Below are positions 42,943 to 52,055 of a stretch of DNA of 64,000 nucleotides, in pieces. Source of the stretch: Streptomyces sp. Y2F8-2. GTDB taxonomy: Bacteria; Actinomycetota; Actinomycetes; Streptomycetales; Streptomycetaceae. The stretch spans positions 310,001 to 374,000 of the forward strand of contig NZ_BNGS01000004.1 of the NCBI RefSeq assembly GCF_014905555.1. The letters are read 5' to 3'. The position numbers and the translations under genes are program-made. The stretch's first letter is position 1, and each line of letters starts with the position of its first letter. Below the pieces are notes generated by a model. The model saw nothing but the letters and a program-made list of their open reading frames with translations. It was not told where the DNA came from and did not search any database.

Positions 42943-45900
42943 CTACGCCCTGACGAGGGGCGGCAGCGGAAGCGCGGTCCGGATCCGGCCGATCAGCGGC
43001 GGCAGGAACAGCGAACTCACCGTCGCCGCCGCCGCGGTGGACAGCGCGATGCCCCAGGCGAGCGGGCCGAGCGGCGTGCAGCCGAAGAACTGGCTGAGCA
43101 CCGGTGTCTGCACCACGGCCGCCAGCGCCGCCAGCGACCCGAGAGAGGAGCCGACGATCGCCCCGCTCCGGCCGCCGGCCAGCAGCGTCTGCCCGAGCTG
43201 TGTGCCCACCAGCGCGACGAGGGCGACCGTGCGGGCGCGCACCGCGCGGCCCGTGAACCGGGCGACGATCCAGGCGGCGGTGGCACCGAGGGCGGTGGCG
43301 ACGGCCCGGCACACGGTCTCCTCGGTCAGGGCCGTGCCCAGGGAGACCTCCGGTCCTTCGTGCAGCATCCGCTCGGCGGCCTCGGGGCGCGGCGGGCGCA
43401 GGGCGACCGCCATGGCCGGCGCCAGGTCCGTGAACAGGTTCACCAGCAGAAGTTGACGGGCTGTCAGAGGAGAGGTCCCGGTGGCGGCCGCGCCGAGGAG
43501 GGTGAAGGCGATCTCGCCCAGGTTGCCGCCGACCAGGATCGCCAGCGCCTGCCGCACGGACGCCCACATGGCGCGGCCCTCCACCAGCGCGGCGAGCACC
43601 GTCTCCAGCCGGTCGTCCGTGACCACCAGGTCGGCCGCCGCGCGCGCCGCCGGCGTGGCGCGCGTCCCGAACGCGATGCCGACGTCCGCGAGCCGGATCG
43701 CGGGCGCGTCGTTGGCGCCGTCCCCGGTCATCGCGACGGTGCGTCCCAGGCGCTGGAACGCCTGCACCACGCGCACCTTGTGCACAGGGGTACCGCGCGC
43801 GACGACCCCGACATCGGGCAACAGGGCGTCGAGTGCCCGGTCGTCCAGGTCGTCGAGTTCGGTGCCGGTCACCACCCGCCTGCCGTCCAGGACGCCCAGT
43901 TCGGCGGCCATCGCGCCGGCCGTGCCCGGGTGGTCCCCGGTGATCATCACGATGTGCACCCCGGCGTCCACCAGGTGGCGCACCGCCTCGGCGGCGGTGC
44001 CGCGCACCCGGTCGGCGAAGGCGAGGAACCCGACGAAGTCCAGCCCCCGCACCGTCTCGTCGCTCAGCTCCTCGCCGGCCGCACCCCGCAGCTCCGCGAC
44101 CGCGAGGATGCGATGGCCCTCGGCCGCCAGCTTCTCGCCGGCGGCGAGCACGTTCGCGCGTTCCCGCTGGTCCAGCGGCCGGCCGCCACGGGTGGCGCAG
44201 CGCTCGACCACCTCCTCCGGCGCGCCCTTCACCGACAGGATCCGGCGTTCCCCGAACCGGCCCATCGTGGCGTGGAAGCCGCGGCTCGGCTCGAACGGCA
44301 GACCGGAGACACGCCGCCAGCCGGGCACGTTCGTCGTCCGTCGCACGCCCGCCTCCTCGGCGCCGGCGGTGACGGCCCCGTCCGTGGCGTGCTCGAATCC
44401 GGCACCGCCATGCGGGTGAGGGGTGGCCCGCAACGCGGCGGCGAGGACGGCGCGTTGCTCGTCGCCGAGCGACTCCAGGGGCCGGCTGTCGCCGTCCGCC
44501 GAGACGGCGACGAGGGAGATCCGTCCGTAGGTGAGGGTTCCGGTCTTGTCGAAGCACAGGACGTCGGTACGGCCGGCCGCCTCGATCGTACGGGGATCCC
44601 TGACCAGGGCGCCCCGTGCGGAAAGCCTGCGGGCGGAGGCGAGTTGGGCCGCCGACACCAGGAACGGCAGTCCCTCCGGGACACTGGCCACGGCCAGCCC
44701 CACGCCCGCGCCCACCGTCTCCCGCGTCGAGCGCCCGCGCAGCGTTCCGGCCACCATCACCGCGGCGGCCGAGCCGAGGGCCACGGGCAGTGTGCCGCGG
44801 GTGATCCGTGCCAGCCTGCGCTCCACCCCGACGGCGGGCGCGGCCGCACCCCGGCCCATCACCGCGGCCCGGCTCGCCTCCGTCGCCGTACCGGTCGCGA
44901 CGACGACCGCGCGGCAGCGGCCGGCCGCGACGGTGGTGCCCTCGTACACCATGGACGTGCGCTCCGCGACGTCCGAGGCCAGCACCGGCGAGACGGCCTT
45001 GGCCACCGGCAGCGACTCGCCGGTGAGCGCCGACTCGTCGGTCTCCAGGTGGTGCGCCTCCAGCAGGCGCGCGTCCGCGGGTACGACGTCGCCGGCGCTC
45101 AGGACGACGACATCGCCGACGACCAGCTGATGGGCGGGCACAGTGGTCTCCCGCTCGTTCCGCAGCACCCGGGCCATCACACCCGACTCGCGGCGCAGCC
45201 GGGCCACCGCCCGGTCGGTCCGGTAGCGCTGGAACCCGCCGACGAGTCCGGACACGGCGGTGACCGCCACGATGACGACGGCGTCGAGGACGGCGCCCAC
45301 CGACGCCGACATGGCCGCCCCGGCACCGAGAACGGGCGTGAGCGGGTTGGCCATCTCGGTGAGGTACGCCCGCACGGGCGACGACGTGGGGGCTTGCTCG
45401 CCGGGTGCGGTGCCCCGCGCCTGCGCCTCCTCGTCCGTCAGCCCGGCCTCGGCGCTCCCGGTCCGCTCGAGCACGGTGCCCGGGTCCATCGCGTGCCAGG
45501 GGCCACGGGAGGCGGCGGTCACCGGCGAGGGCCGCCGCAGCAGGCGTACGGCCGACCAGACTCCGGTCCAGGTGGCGAGGGCGCCCGCTACGTTGAACGC
45601 CGTCACGCCGCGCGCCGCGGGCCGCCCCGACCGCCCGGCCAGCGCCGCCGTCGCGCCGACGGCGGCGGCCGCCTCGGCGATCCGGACCCCGCGCCGCGCA
45701 CTGTCGCGGGCACCGCGGCAGGCCCGCACGATGACGACGGCCGCCGCCGGATCGGCGTCCACGTAAAGATGCGCGCCCCAGGGCGGCGTCCCGTCCGGGC
45801 CGGCGACACCGACCCCGACATCGGCCGCGCTCAGGGCCGCCCGGTCCCGGGAGATCAGCAGCACGCCTTCTCCCTCACGCTGGAGGTCCCGGACGCAGTC

Positions 45901-47340
45901 CACCAGTCGTTCGTCCGCCGCGCGCACCGCGTCGGCCTCGCGTACGGCCGGGTCGGCGGCGTGCGTCCCGGCGGCCACCACGTGCAGCTTGGCGGCATGC
46001 GCCGTGGGGACGAAGGTGCCGGCGGCGTCGTGCATCTGCGGCACCGCACTGATCACGGCGAGCAGCCGCCGCCCGTGTGCCAGCCCCAGCACGAGCCGTG
46101 CCCCGCCGCGGTGCAGCCGATCCCGCTCGCGCGCTCCGGTGCGCCCCTGCAGGGACAGCTGCTCGACCGGGCCCAGGGCCCATTCGCCGTCACGAGCCGG
46201 CTTCTCGGGCGCGGAACCGTCGAAGAGCCGGTGGGCCCGCGCGGCGAGGTCGCCCACGGGCGCGTCGTCGTCGAGGGGCACCAGATCGGCCAGCACATGG
46301 GACCCGGTGGCCAGAACGCCGGTGTCGAGGAGCACGGTGCCGATACGGTCCAGCCGGCGCAGCGCACCGGAGTCCGCCACGAGAACGCCCTTGCGGGCCA
46401 GGCCCCGGCCGAGGGAACAGGCGAAGCCTTCGCGGGCCAGCAGCGGTGCCTTGGGGATCGCGGCGAGCGCACCGCCGGCGGCCCTGGCCGGGCGCCGGGT
46501 GACCAGCAGCGATCCGGCGAACGACGCCGCCGCCACCAGGACGGCCTGGTCGGCGTAGCGCTCGACCGGCCCCGGCGGCAGCGGTGTCTCACGGGGCGGT
46601 GGGGCGGGCATCGGGCCATGGGACCCGGCAGCGGAACTGCCGGCCAGGCGGGGCTCGGCCGCGGCCCAGGCGGCGGCTTCCGCGTTCGCCTCCAGCACCC
46701 GCAGGGTGTGCCGGACGGTGTCCACGACGACCCCGACCACACCTCCGGAGCCCGCATGGCCCACCGCCGCCAGCAGGGGCAGCAGCAGATTGGCGTTGTC
46801 GGTGCCGATCGCCCGGTCCACCATCGCCCGAAGCCTCGGGTGGACGTCGATGAGCGGGATGAGGGCCGTGACCGACGACGGGAGTGGCGCCCGGCGGGCC
46901 AGACCCGTTACGGCGGCCAGGGGGGCGGCCGCCACCTGAACCGCCACGGCCAGGGCCGCTCGCCGGGTCGTGCGGCCGGAGGCCGGATGGTCGGGCAGCG
47001 GGTGCTCGAGCCCGTGGGCCTTCTCCACCTCCTCGACTGCGTCGATCAGGGCCGGCACCAGCTCCTCGAGGTCGAAGGAGTCGTCCGTGCCGACGACGGC
47101 ATGCCCCAGCACGGTGTTCACCACGGCCCAGGTCACGCCCGGCAGCCCGGTGAGCCGCCGCTCCACCTCCTCGGCCAGCTTCGCGGCCGAGGCATGGGGC
47201 AGCTCACCGTGGCTCAGGCCGCGTACGGCGATGTGGAGACGCCCTTCGAATCGGCGTACCCGTTTGCGTGTGCCGTCCCACAGCGAGGCGGTGGCGGAGG
47301 TCACGACGGACCGCAGCAGTCGCCGTCCCGGCAGTGCCAC
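42943..47340 (-). CDS. Giant P-type cation-transporting ATPase, CtpI-like
   Basis: 1465 residues, much longer than standard P-type ATPases. The N-terminal ~600 residues carry an HMA-like start (VRRFEGRLHIAVRGL) and several hydrophobic segments and are unique to CtpI-type proteins. The catalytic part follows: LTGESLPVAK (~772), VPEGLPFLVSAAQLAS, the phosphorylated Asp ~931 in DKTGTLTYG, TGDGANDAPAIRLAD (~1203), and a final membrane block. In mycobacteria the related CtpI is a putative cation pump of unknown specificity. No metal-selective CPx motif is evident. Divergent from the 127-aa membrane protein, which may be a partner. Confidence 0.92.
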   Translation of the reverse strand: MALPGRRLLRSVVTSATASLWDGTRKRVRRFEGRLHIAVRGLSHGELPHASAAKLAEEVERRLTGLPGVTWAVVNTVLGHAVVGTDDSFDLEELVPALIDAVEEVEKAHGLEHPLPDHPASGRTTRRAALAVAVQVAAAPLAAVTGLARRAPLPSSVTALIPLIDVHPRLRAMVDRAIGTDNANLLLPLLAAVGHAGSGGVVGVVVDTVRHTLRVLEANAEAAAWAAAEPRLAGSSAAGSHGPMPAPPPRETPLPPGPVERYADQAVLVAAASFAGSLLVTRRPARAAGGALAAIPKAPLLAREGFACSLGRGLARKGVLVADSGALRRLDRIGTVLLDTGVLATGSHVLADLVPLDDDAPVGDLAARAHRLFDGSAPEKPARDGEWALGPVEQLSLQGRTGARERDRLHRGGARLVLGLAHGRRLLAVISAVPQMHDAAGTFVPTAHAAKLHVVAAGTHAADPAVREADAVRAADERLVDCVRDLQREGEGVLLISRDRAALSAADVGVGVAGPDGTPPWGAHLYVDADPAAAVVIVRACRGARDSARRGVRIAEAAAAVGATAALAGRSGRPAARGVTAFNVAGALATWTGVWSAVRLLRRPSPVTAASRGPWHAMDPGTVLERTGSAEAGLTDEEAQARGTAPGEQAPTSSPVRAYLTEMANPLTPVLGAGAAMSASVGAVLDAVVIVAVTAVSGLVGGFQRYRTDRAVARLRRESGVMARVLRNERETTVPAHQLVVGDVVVLSAGDVVPADARLLEAHHLETDESALTGESLPVAKAVSPVLASDVAERTSMVYEGTTVAAGRCRAVVVATGTATEASRAAVMGRGAAAPAVGVERRLARITRGTLPVALGSAAAVMVAGTLRGRSTRETVGAGVGLAVASVPEGLPFLVSAAQLASARRLSARGALVRDPRTIEAAGRTDVLCFDKTGTLTYGRISLVAVSADGDSRPLESLGDEQRAVLAAALRATPHPHGGAGFEHATDGAVTAGAEEAGVRRTTNVPGWRRVSGLPFEPSRGFHATMGRFGERRILSVKGAPEEVVERCATRGGRPLDQRERANVLAAGEKLAAEGHRILAVAELRGAAGEELSDETVRGLDFVGFLAFADRVRGTAAEAVRHLVDAGVHIVMITGDHPGTAGAMAAELGVLDGRRVVTGTELDDLDDRALDALLPDVGVVARGTPVHKVRVVQAFQRLGRTVAMTGDGANDAPAIRLADVGIAFGTRATPAARAAADLVVTDDRLETVLAALVEGRAMWASVRQALAILVGGNLGEIAFTLLGAAATGTSPLTARQLLLVNLFTDLAPAMAVALRPPRPEAAERMLHEGPEVSLGTALTEETVCRAVATALGATAAWIVARFTGRAVRARTVALVALVGTQLGQTLLAGGRSGAIVGSSLGSLAALAAVVQTPVLSQFFGCTPLGPLAWGIALSTAAAATVSSLFLPPLIGRIRTALPLPPLVRA

Positions 47341-47526
47341 AGCGCATCACCCGCTCCCTGCGGCCCGACACCCGCTCCGAATGACGCGAGTAGCCGCAAA
47401 CCGCCTACTTCAACCGAAATACTGACAAACCTCCTATTTCCACCAGATCGCACAGCGCACGCCGGGCGAAGCGCGCGAGAATTGAAGTGGCACACCACAC
47501 CGACTCCGTGAGAGGAGGACAGGGGG

Positions 47527-47910
47527 ATGGCCAGAACAGCGGCAACGACACCGCGTGAAGAGACCCGGAAGCAGCCGGCGGAAACCCATACGCACGAGGG
47601 CGGTGGCCTGCACCTTCACACGCGTACGGTGCACCCCTCGCTGAGGATTCCGTACATCACGAGGGACGACCTGACCAGCACCGCCAGGGAGGCGACGTCG
47701 CGGATGCCCGGCGTACCGTCCGGCAAGGACCTCGTGTTCTACGGGGGGCTGACCGCGATGGCGGTCGCGGGGGCGCTGGAATGGCCGGTGGCGCTGGCCG
47801 TCGGCGGGGCCACCTGGCTGCTGCGCGGCGGCAGGACGGGCGAACGGGGCGCCGAAACGGCGGCCGGGCACAACGGTGGAAGCCGTGCCTCGGCGAGGCG
47901 GACGGCCTGA
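47527..47910 (+). CDS. Small membrane-associated hypothetical protein, divergent from the CtpI-like gene
   Basis: 127 residues, ATG 47527 after GAGAGGAGGACAGG. The N-terminal half is hydrophilic, with a His-rich bit (THTHEGGGLHLHTRTVHP) and a conserved-looking LRIPYITRDDLTSTAREATSRMPG. A single hydrophobic hairpin follows (DLVFYGGLTAMAVAGALEWPVALAVGGATWLL) and a charged tail. I know no function. The His-rich N-terminus and position next to a cation pump suggest metal handling or a pump accessory role; this is inference. Confidence 0.7.
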   Translation: MARTAATTPREETRKQPAETHTHEGGGLHLHTRTVHPSLRIPYITRDDLTSTAREATSRMPGVPSGKDLVFYGGLTAMAVAGALEWPVALAVGGATWLLRGGRTGERGAETAAGHNGGSRASARRTA

Positions 47911-47928
47911 TACGACCCGGCCCACGGC

Positions 47929-47951
47929 GCCCGGCGGCACCGCCGCCGGGC
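47929..47951. terminator. Hairpin GCCCGGCGGC acc GCCGCCGGGC
   Basis: Perfect 10-bp stem with a 3-base loop, 18 bases after the stop of the plus-strand gene and before the end of the convergent small gene. Probable bidirectional terminator. Confidence 0.6.
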
Positions 47952-47992
47952 ACCGACGCCTGTCGGCGGCGGACCGTGGCGGTCGTCGTGCG

Positions 47993-48130
47993 TCAGGCGG
48001 CGGCCGGTGTAGTGGCCGCGCGCTGGTGCCGTGCGTATGCGGCCCACAGCTGCCATACAAGGCGCAGGATGAGCGCCTCGGCCAGCGCGGCGCCGATCTT
48101 CGTCGCCACTGCTACAAGAATCTGGCCCAT
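47993..48130 (-). CDS. 45-aa single-helix membrane peptide
   Basis: MGQILVAVATKIGAALAEAL, then ILRLVWQLWAAYARHQ and a short Ala/Thr tail; it is nearly all one amphipathic or membrane helix with Arg/His near its end. It resembles the short putative membrane proteins found in many Streptomyces genomes. The frame is open 48 codons further upstream (to 48274), but that part is not helix-like. The ribosome site is weak (GAAAG). Function unknown. Confidence 0.5.
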   Translation of the reverse strand: MGQILVAVATKIGAALAEALILRLVWQLWAAYARHQRAATTPAAA

Positions 48131-48295
48131 GTCGGTCGACTTTCTGTGCTCGGATGCGGGTGTCCGATATCCGACAATGCAGGCCTTTCTGTGGCGACGG
48201 GTGCCATAGAGGAGCACTTCTGATGTCGCTTGGGTGAACAAACGGAAAACGTCCCCGGGTGGGGCCGCGGACACCGCGACCCCGCCCGGTCCCCG

Positions 48296-49960
48296 TCAGC
48301 GCGTCGGCAGCACGCGGGTGTGTTCGACCCGTACCGCGTCCAGGGCCTCGGGATTCAGCCCGAGCAGCCGCAGGATCGTGGGCGCGATCTGCGTGGTCTC
48401 CACCGAGCCGCCGACCCGCACACCCTGCGGGGCGCCGGCGCCGGAAACGACGAGCGGGACGTCCAGGTCGTCGGCGTGGGCGCCCCCGTGTTCGGCGATC
48501 TTGCCCTTGCCGCCGGTGTACACGACGCCGTACTGCGTGGTGCCGAACAGGTCCGGCACACGCGCGTCGCCCGGCCGCACGTGGAAGTAGCGGGCGGCCG
48601 CCGCACCGGCGTACAACGTCTTCAGCCCGCTCGCGGTGAAGGGCTTGGCCGTGCCGTCGATCCCGTTGCCGATGCCGGACCGGGCGAGCAGGTACGCCTT
48701 GGCGAAATCGGTCGCGGCCGTGGACCGGTCGGCGAGCCACAGGAGCATCGCGTCGTCGTCCACGGCGTGCGCGACCAGGTCGCCGGCGCCCGGATGCGCG
48801 GCCTTCCACGCGGCGTTCAGGCCGTCGAGGAGCGGACCGTCGTCGATCCGTGTCAGCGCCTTCGGGTCGGTCGGCGACTGCCCGTGCTTGGCCGACAGGA
48901 TGACCGTCGTACTGCCGTCCAGGTGCCGCTTGCGGAGTTCCGCGAGGAACGCCCCGACCTCCTTGTCGACGAACGCCAGGTTCTTCACCAGAAGCGGGCC
49001 GGGCACCCCCTTGGCCAGGTAACCACCCGTCAGACCGTCGGAGCCGGGCAGCTTCTGGGCGGTCGACACGGACTGGAAGTTCATGCCGAAGACCGCCGGG
49101 GTGCCCACCGTGTGCGTGCGGCTGTGGTCGTAGCCGTCGATCTCGTTGAGGACGGCCCGCACCTTGTAGTCGTCGTACTGCTCGGTCGCCGCGTTGTCCT
49201 TCGTCCAGTCGTCGCCCGCCGGATAGCCGGTCGCCGCGCTGTTGACCTCGGGGGCGAACAGGTCCTGGACACCGGTGCCGGAGGGCCCGTCCAGAATCTC
49301 GTACGCCACGTGCTTGTCGGACCAGGCGGTGCGCAGCCCCGCCGTGCGGGCCACGTCGAAGACCGTGTTCACCTTCAGGTAGCTGTGCGGGTAGACGGGC
49401 TTGCACGTCTTCGGGTCGACCGGCAGCTTCGACGGGTCGATCAGCGAGCGGGCGTCACCGGTCATGTCCAGGATGCTGCCGGGCAGTCCGGCCAGCCCCT
49501 GTCCGGCGTCCAGGGAGTCCTTGTTCCGGTCGAGGTCCTCGGTGAGGTCCACCTCGGCGCCGGGCTCGGCACCCGTGCAGCTGGTGGTCCCCGCCGGGAG
49601 GAGGGCGTTGCTGTAGGTGTCGTCGTAGTAGACGCCCGTGGTGCCCGGATTCCCGCCCGTGAGCTGGCCGATCATGCCGGGGAACGAGTCGGAGGGGACG
49701 GTGGTCCTCGCGTGGGTGTACTCCACGCCGCCCGTGGCGAGCCGTGCGAGCGCCGAGTCGGGGTGGTGGGCGACGTACCAGGCCAGGTCGGACTGGTGCA
49801 GGCCGTCGACCGACAGCAGCAGGACATGCCGGGCCGCGGCGCCCGCGCGGGCGACGGGGGCGTGCGCCGAGGCGGGTGCGGTGGCCGTGGCGGTGAGCGC
49901 ACCGACGGCGGCGAGTGCGGCGGCGACCGCCGTGACGGGACGGGCAGGACGTCTGAACAA
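48296..49960 (-). CDS. Secreted alkaline-phosphatase-superfamily phosphodiesterase/pyrophosphatase
   Basis: 554 residues starting with TTG at 49960, chosen because GAGGAG precedes it by six bases and the protein then opens with a clean signal peptide (FRRPARPVTAVAAALAAVGA, cleavage near ASA). Catalytic family motifs: VLLLSVDGLHQSDLAWY (metal Asp), the nucleophile region RTTVPSDSFPGMIGQL, and the late metal ligands in ILSAKHGQSPTD and GIAEHGG-like segment KIAEHGGAHADDLDVPLVV. Resembles type I phosphodiesterase / nucleotide pyrophosphatases that release phosphate or hydrolyse nucleotides outside the cell. Confidence 0.88.
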   Translation of the reverse strand: MFRRPARPVTAVAAALAAVGALTATATAPASAHAPVARAGAAARHVLLLSVDGLHQSDLAWYVAHHPDSALARLATGGVEYTHARTTVPSDSFPGMIGQLTGGNPGTTGVYYDDTYSNALLPAGTTSCTGAEPGAEVDLTEDLDRNKDSLDAGQGLAGLPGSILDMTGDARSLIDPSKLPVDPKTCKPVYPHSYLKVNTVFDVARTAGLRTAWSDKHVAYEILDGPSGTGVQDLFAPEVNSAATGYPAGDDWTKDNAATEQYDDYKVRAVLNEIDGYDHSRTHTVGTPAVFGMNFQSVSTAQKLPGSDGLTGGYLAKGVPGPLLVKNLAFVDKEVGAFLAELRKRHLDGSTTVILSAKHGQSPTDPKALTRIDDGPLLDGLNAAWKAAHPGAGDLVAHAVDDDAMLLWLADRSTAATDFAKAYLLARSGIGNGIDGTAKPFTASGLKTLYAGAAAARYFHVRPGDARVPDLFGTTQYGVVYTGGKGKIAEHGGAHADDLDVPLVVSGAGAPQGVRVGGSVETTQIAPTILRLLGLNPEALDAVRVEHTRVLPTR

Positions 49961-50151
49961 GGGGTTCTCCTCGAGCTGTACGGAGCAGGGGGAAGTCTGC
50001 GGACCGTGCACCGATATCGGAGGGGGAGAACGTGTACGGAAGGGGACTTCCGCACCGTGCCCAGCCCAAGAAACGCAACGGTGCGCGCAAAGTGGCGAAG
50101 GGCAACTGCCGGGCGGGTCCTGCGGCGCGCCCCCTTCACCCGTCGTCCGTT

Positions 50152-51333
50152 TCACCCGTCCGTCCGCGGTCCCGGGCGGTGACGGAAGCCGTCGGCATGG
50201 ATGATCCGCCCCTGGCGGCTGCCCCGGTGGGTGACCGGGGCGCGTTGCAGGGCGACGAGAGCGGCGTCGTCGTCGAGGCGCCCGCCGGCATGGGCGAGGA
50301 GGTCGCGCCGGACGTGGTGCAGCAGCGTCTCGGGGCCGGCCTGCGTCCACTGGGCGACGCGATCCGCCAACGGATAGAAGCGGTTGAGGGCATCGCGCGC
50401 CTCGATCACGCCGTCGGTGTACAGCAGGAGGGTGTCACCGGGTTCGAAGGAGAACACGTCCAGTGTGTATTCCGCCGGCCGCCCGCCGATGCCCATCGGC
50501 GGAGCGGGGTGCACGCTCGGCACGGTGACGACATGCCCGGGACTGAGCAGCAGCGGCGGGGGGTGCCCGCAGCTGGTCATCCACGTCATCGGGTCCGTGT
50601 CGGAGACCTCCATCAGCAGGGCGGTGGCGAACCGTTCCCCGAACTCCTCGGGGGGTTCGAAGTCGGCGAGGTACCGGGTCACGCTCTGTTCCAGGGAGGC
50701 GGCCAGCTCCAGCAGTGAGGCCTGCCGGTGGGCGGCCTCCCGGAACGCACCGAGCAACAGGGCGGCCTCACCGATCGCCGACAGGCCCTTGCCGCGCACA
50801 TCGCCGATCAGGACGCGCACCGCGGCGTCGGTGCGGGTCGCCGCGTACAGGTCGCCGCCGATCTGTGCCTCGTCCTCGGCGGCCAGGTACAGGCAGGCGA
50901 CCCTCAGGGGGCCGATCTGCTCCGGCAGCGGCCACAGCAGGACGTGCTGCGCCGCCTCGGCCACGGATCTGACCTGGGCCAGCTGAGCGTGGTGCCGCTC
51001 GCGGATCGCGCCGTAGATCACGGTCAGCGTGGACAGCACGGCCAGGGTGACCAACTGCACGATGTGGTTGGTGGTGGTCAGCCCGCCGTGCAGAACGGCG
51101 ATGACGAACTGTGCCGCCACCGCCAGCGCCCCGACGAGGCCGGTCAGCCGGGGGCCGGCGAACGACAGGGTGAGCGCCGGGGCGATCACCAGTGCCGGTC
51201 CCAGGTGGATGTCCGTGGGGGAGTGGATGTCCACCACCGTGATCACCACGATGAGCGCGATCGGGAGCAACAGCAGCGCATGGCTCGAGTGCCACAGCTG
51301 CCGCCGGCCGGGCAGGCCCAGACGGGGACCCAT
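50152..51333 (-). CDS. Membrane-anchored SpoIIE-type PP2C phosphatase
   Basis: 393 residues from the ATG at 51333 (an in-frame start at 51384 is possible). Several membrane helices in residues ~15-110 (ALLLLPIALIVVITVV...), a linker containing RSVAEAAQHVLLWPLP, and a PP2C domain: IGGDLYAATRTDAAVRVLIG, DVRGKGLSAIGEAALLLGAFREAA, LLYTDGVIEARDALNRFYPLAD and DDDAALVAL. Paralogous in layout to the phosphatase at 38870-39973. Divergent from the SRPBCC gene; the promoter region is shared (51334-51512). Confidence 0.9.
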   Translation of the reverse strand: MGPRLGLPGRRQLWHSSHALLLLPIALIVVITVVDIHSPTDIHLGPALVIAPALTLSFAGPRLTGLVGALAVAAQFVIAVLHGGLTTTNHIVQLVTLAVLSTLTVIYGAIRERHHAQLAQVRSVAEAAQHVLLWPLPEQIGPLRVACLYLAAEDEAQIGGDLYAATRTDAAVRVLIGDVRGKGLSAIGEAALLLGAFREAAHRQASLLELAASLEQSVTRYLADFEPPEEFGERFATALLMEVSDTDPMTWMTSCGHPPPLLLSPGHVVTVPSVHPAPPMGIGGRPAEYTLDVFSFEPGDTLLLYTDGVIEARDALNRFYPLADRVAQWTQAGPETLLHHVRRDLLAHAGGRLDDDAALVALQRAPVTHRGSRQGRIIHADGFRHRPGPRTDG

Positions 51334-51512
51334 GCCTTCCACCCTGCCTCGCCGCCGGTGGGGCGGCCACCGCGTGCCGCTCACTTTGCCCCGCGTACCG
51401 ATGTCATCCCGCAGCGGTAAAGGGACGGATCTTGGGTACCCGCCGCAATGTGCCGAGATCCATGCGGCGGGCCGACACCCCGCTGCGGTCGATCAGTGAG
51501 AAGGAGGCGCAG

Positions 51513-51992
51513 ATGAGCACGGTCAAGGAAACGGTCGAAGTCGAGGTTCCGGTTCGCACTGCCTACAACCAGTGGACGCAGTTCGAGGAGTTCCCGAACT
51601 TCATGGAGGGCGTCGAGGAGGTCACGCAGCTAGACGACCGCCACAACCACTGGACCACCAAGATCGGCGGAGTGCGGCGGGAGTTCGACACCGAGATCGT
51701 CGACCAGCTTCCCGACGAGCGGATCACCTGGCGTACCACCAGCGGCGACACCCGGCAGAAGGGTTCGGTCCGCTTCCAGCGCCTGGACGACACCCACACC
51801 CGCGTGGAGCTCGTGATGGATGTCGAACCCGGTGGAGCCGCGGAGAAGACCGCGGACATGCTGGGAGTGATCGACCGGCGCGTCAAGGGAGACATGCGCC
51901 GCTTCAAGGAGTTCATCGAGCAGCGTGGCGGCGAGTCCGGCGCCTGGCGCGGCCGCATCCAGCCCGGTGACGCCGGTGGCCCGTCCATCTGA
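51513..51992 (+). CDS. SRPBCC (START-like) family protein
   Basis: 159 residues from ATG 51513 (AAGGAGG). A START/SRPBCC fold opening VKETVEVEVPVRTAYNQWTQFEEFPNFMEGVEEVTQLDD, then ITWRTTSGDTRQKGSVRFQRL and a C-terminal helix IDRRVKGDMRRFKEFIEQRG. These proteins bind hydrophobic ligands in a cavity; the Streptomyces ones of this type are often induced by stress and are of unknown ligand. A hairpin terminator follows. Confidence 0.88.
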   Translation: MSTVKETVEVEVPVRTAYNQWTQFEEFPNFMEGVEEVTQLDDRHNHWTTKIGGVRREFDTEIVDQLPDERITWRTTSGDTRQKGSVRFQRLDDTHTRVELVMDVEPGGAAEKTADMLGVIDRRVKGDMRRFKEFIEQRGGESGAWRGRIQPGDAGGPSI

Positions 51993-52006
51993 CACCGTCC
52001 ACCCCC

Positions 52007-52047
52007 CAAAGCGCCTCGGTCGCCTCCCGGGCGGCCGGGGCGCTTTG
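52007..52047. terminator. Terminator hairpin between convergent genes
   Basis: CAAAGCGCC (52007-52015) pairs with GGCGCTTTG (52039-52047), and the intervening bases can pair further (CGCCTCCCGGGCGGCCG). It lies 14 bases after the SRPBCC stop and just before the end of the convergent membrane gene; probably acts both ways. Confidence 0.75.
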
Positions 52048-52055
52048 CGTGCCGG

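Noticed and set aside
43360..47511. 1383-codon open frame opposite the P-type ATPase
   Set aside because: It is the complementary frame of a well-supported gene, Arg/Gly/His/Gln-rich and without any domain; such long shadows are normal at this GC content.
51415..51440. SigB-type promoter with GGGTAC -10 upstream of the SRPBCC gene
   Set aside because: The -10-like sequence is present but the matching upstream element is imperfect; too weak to list as a feature.
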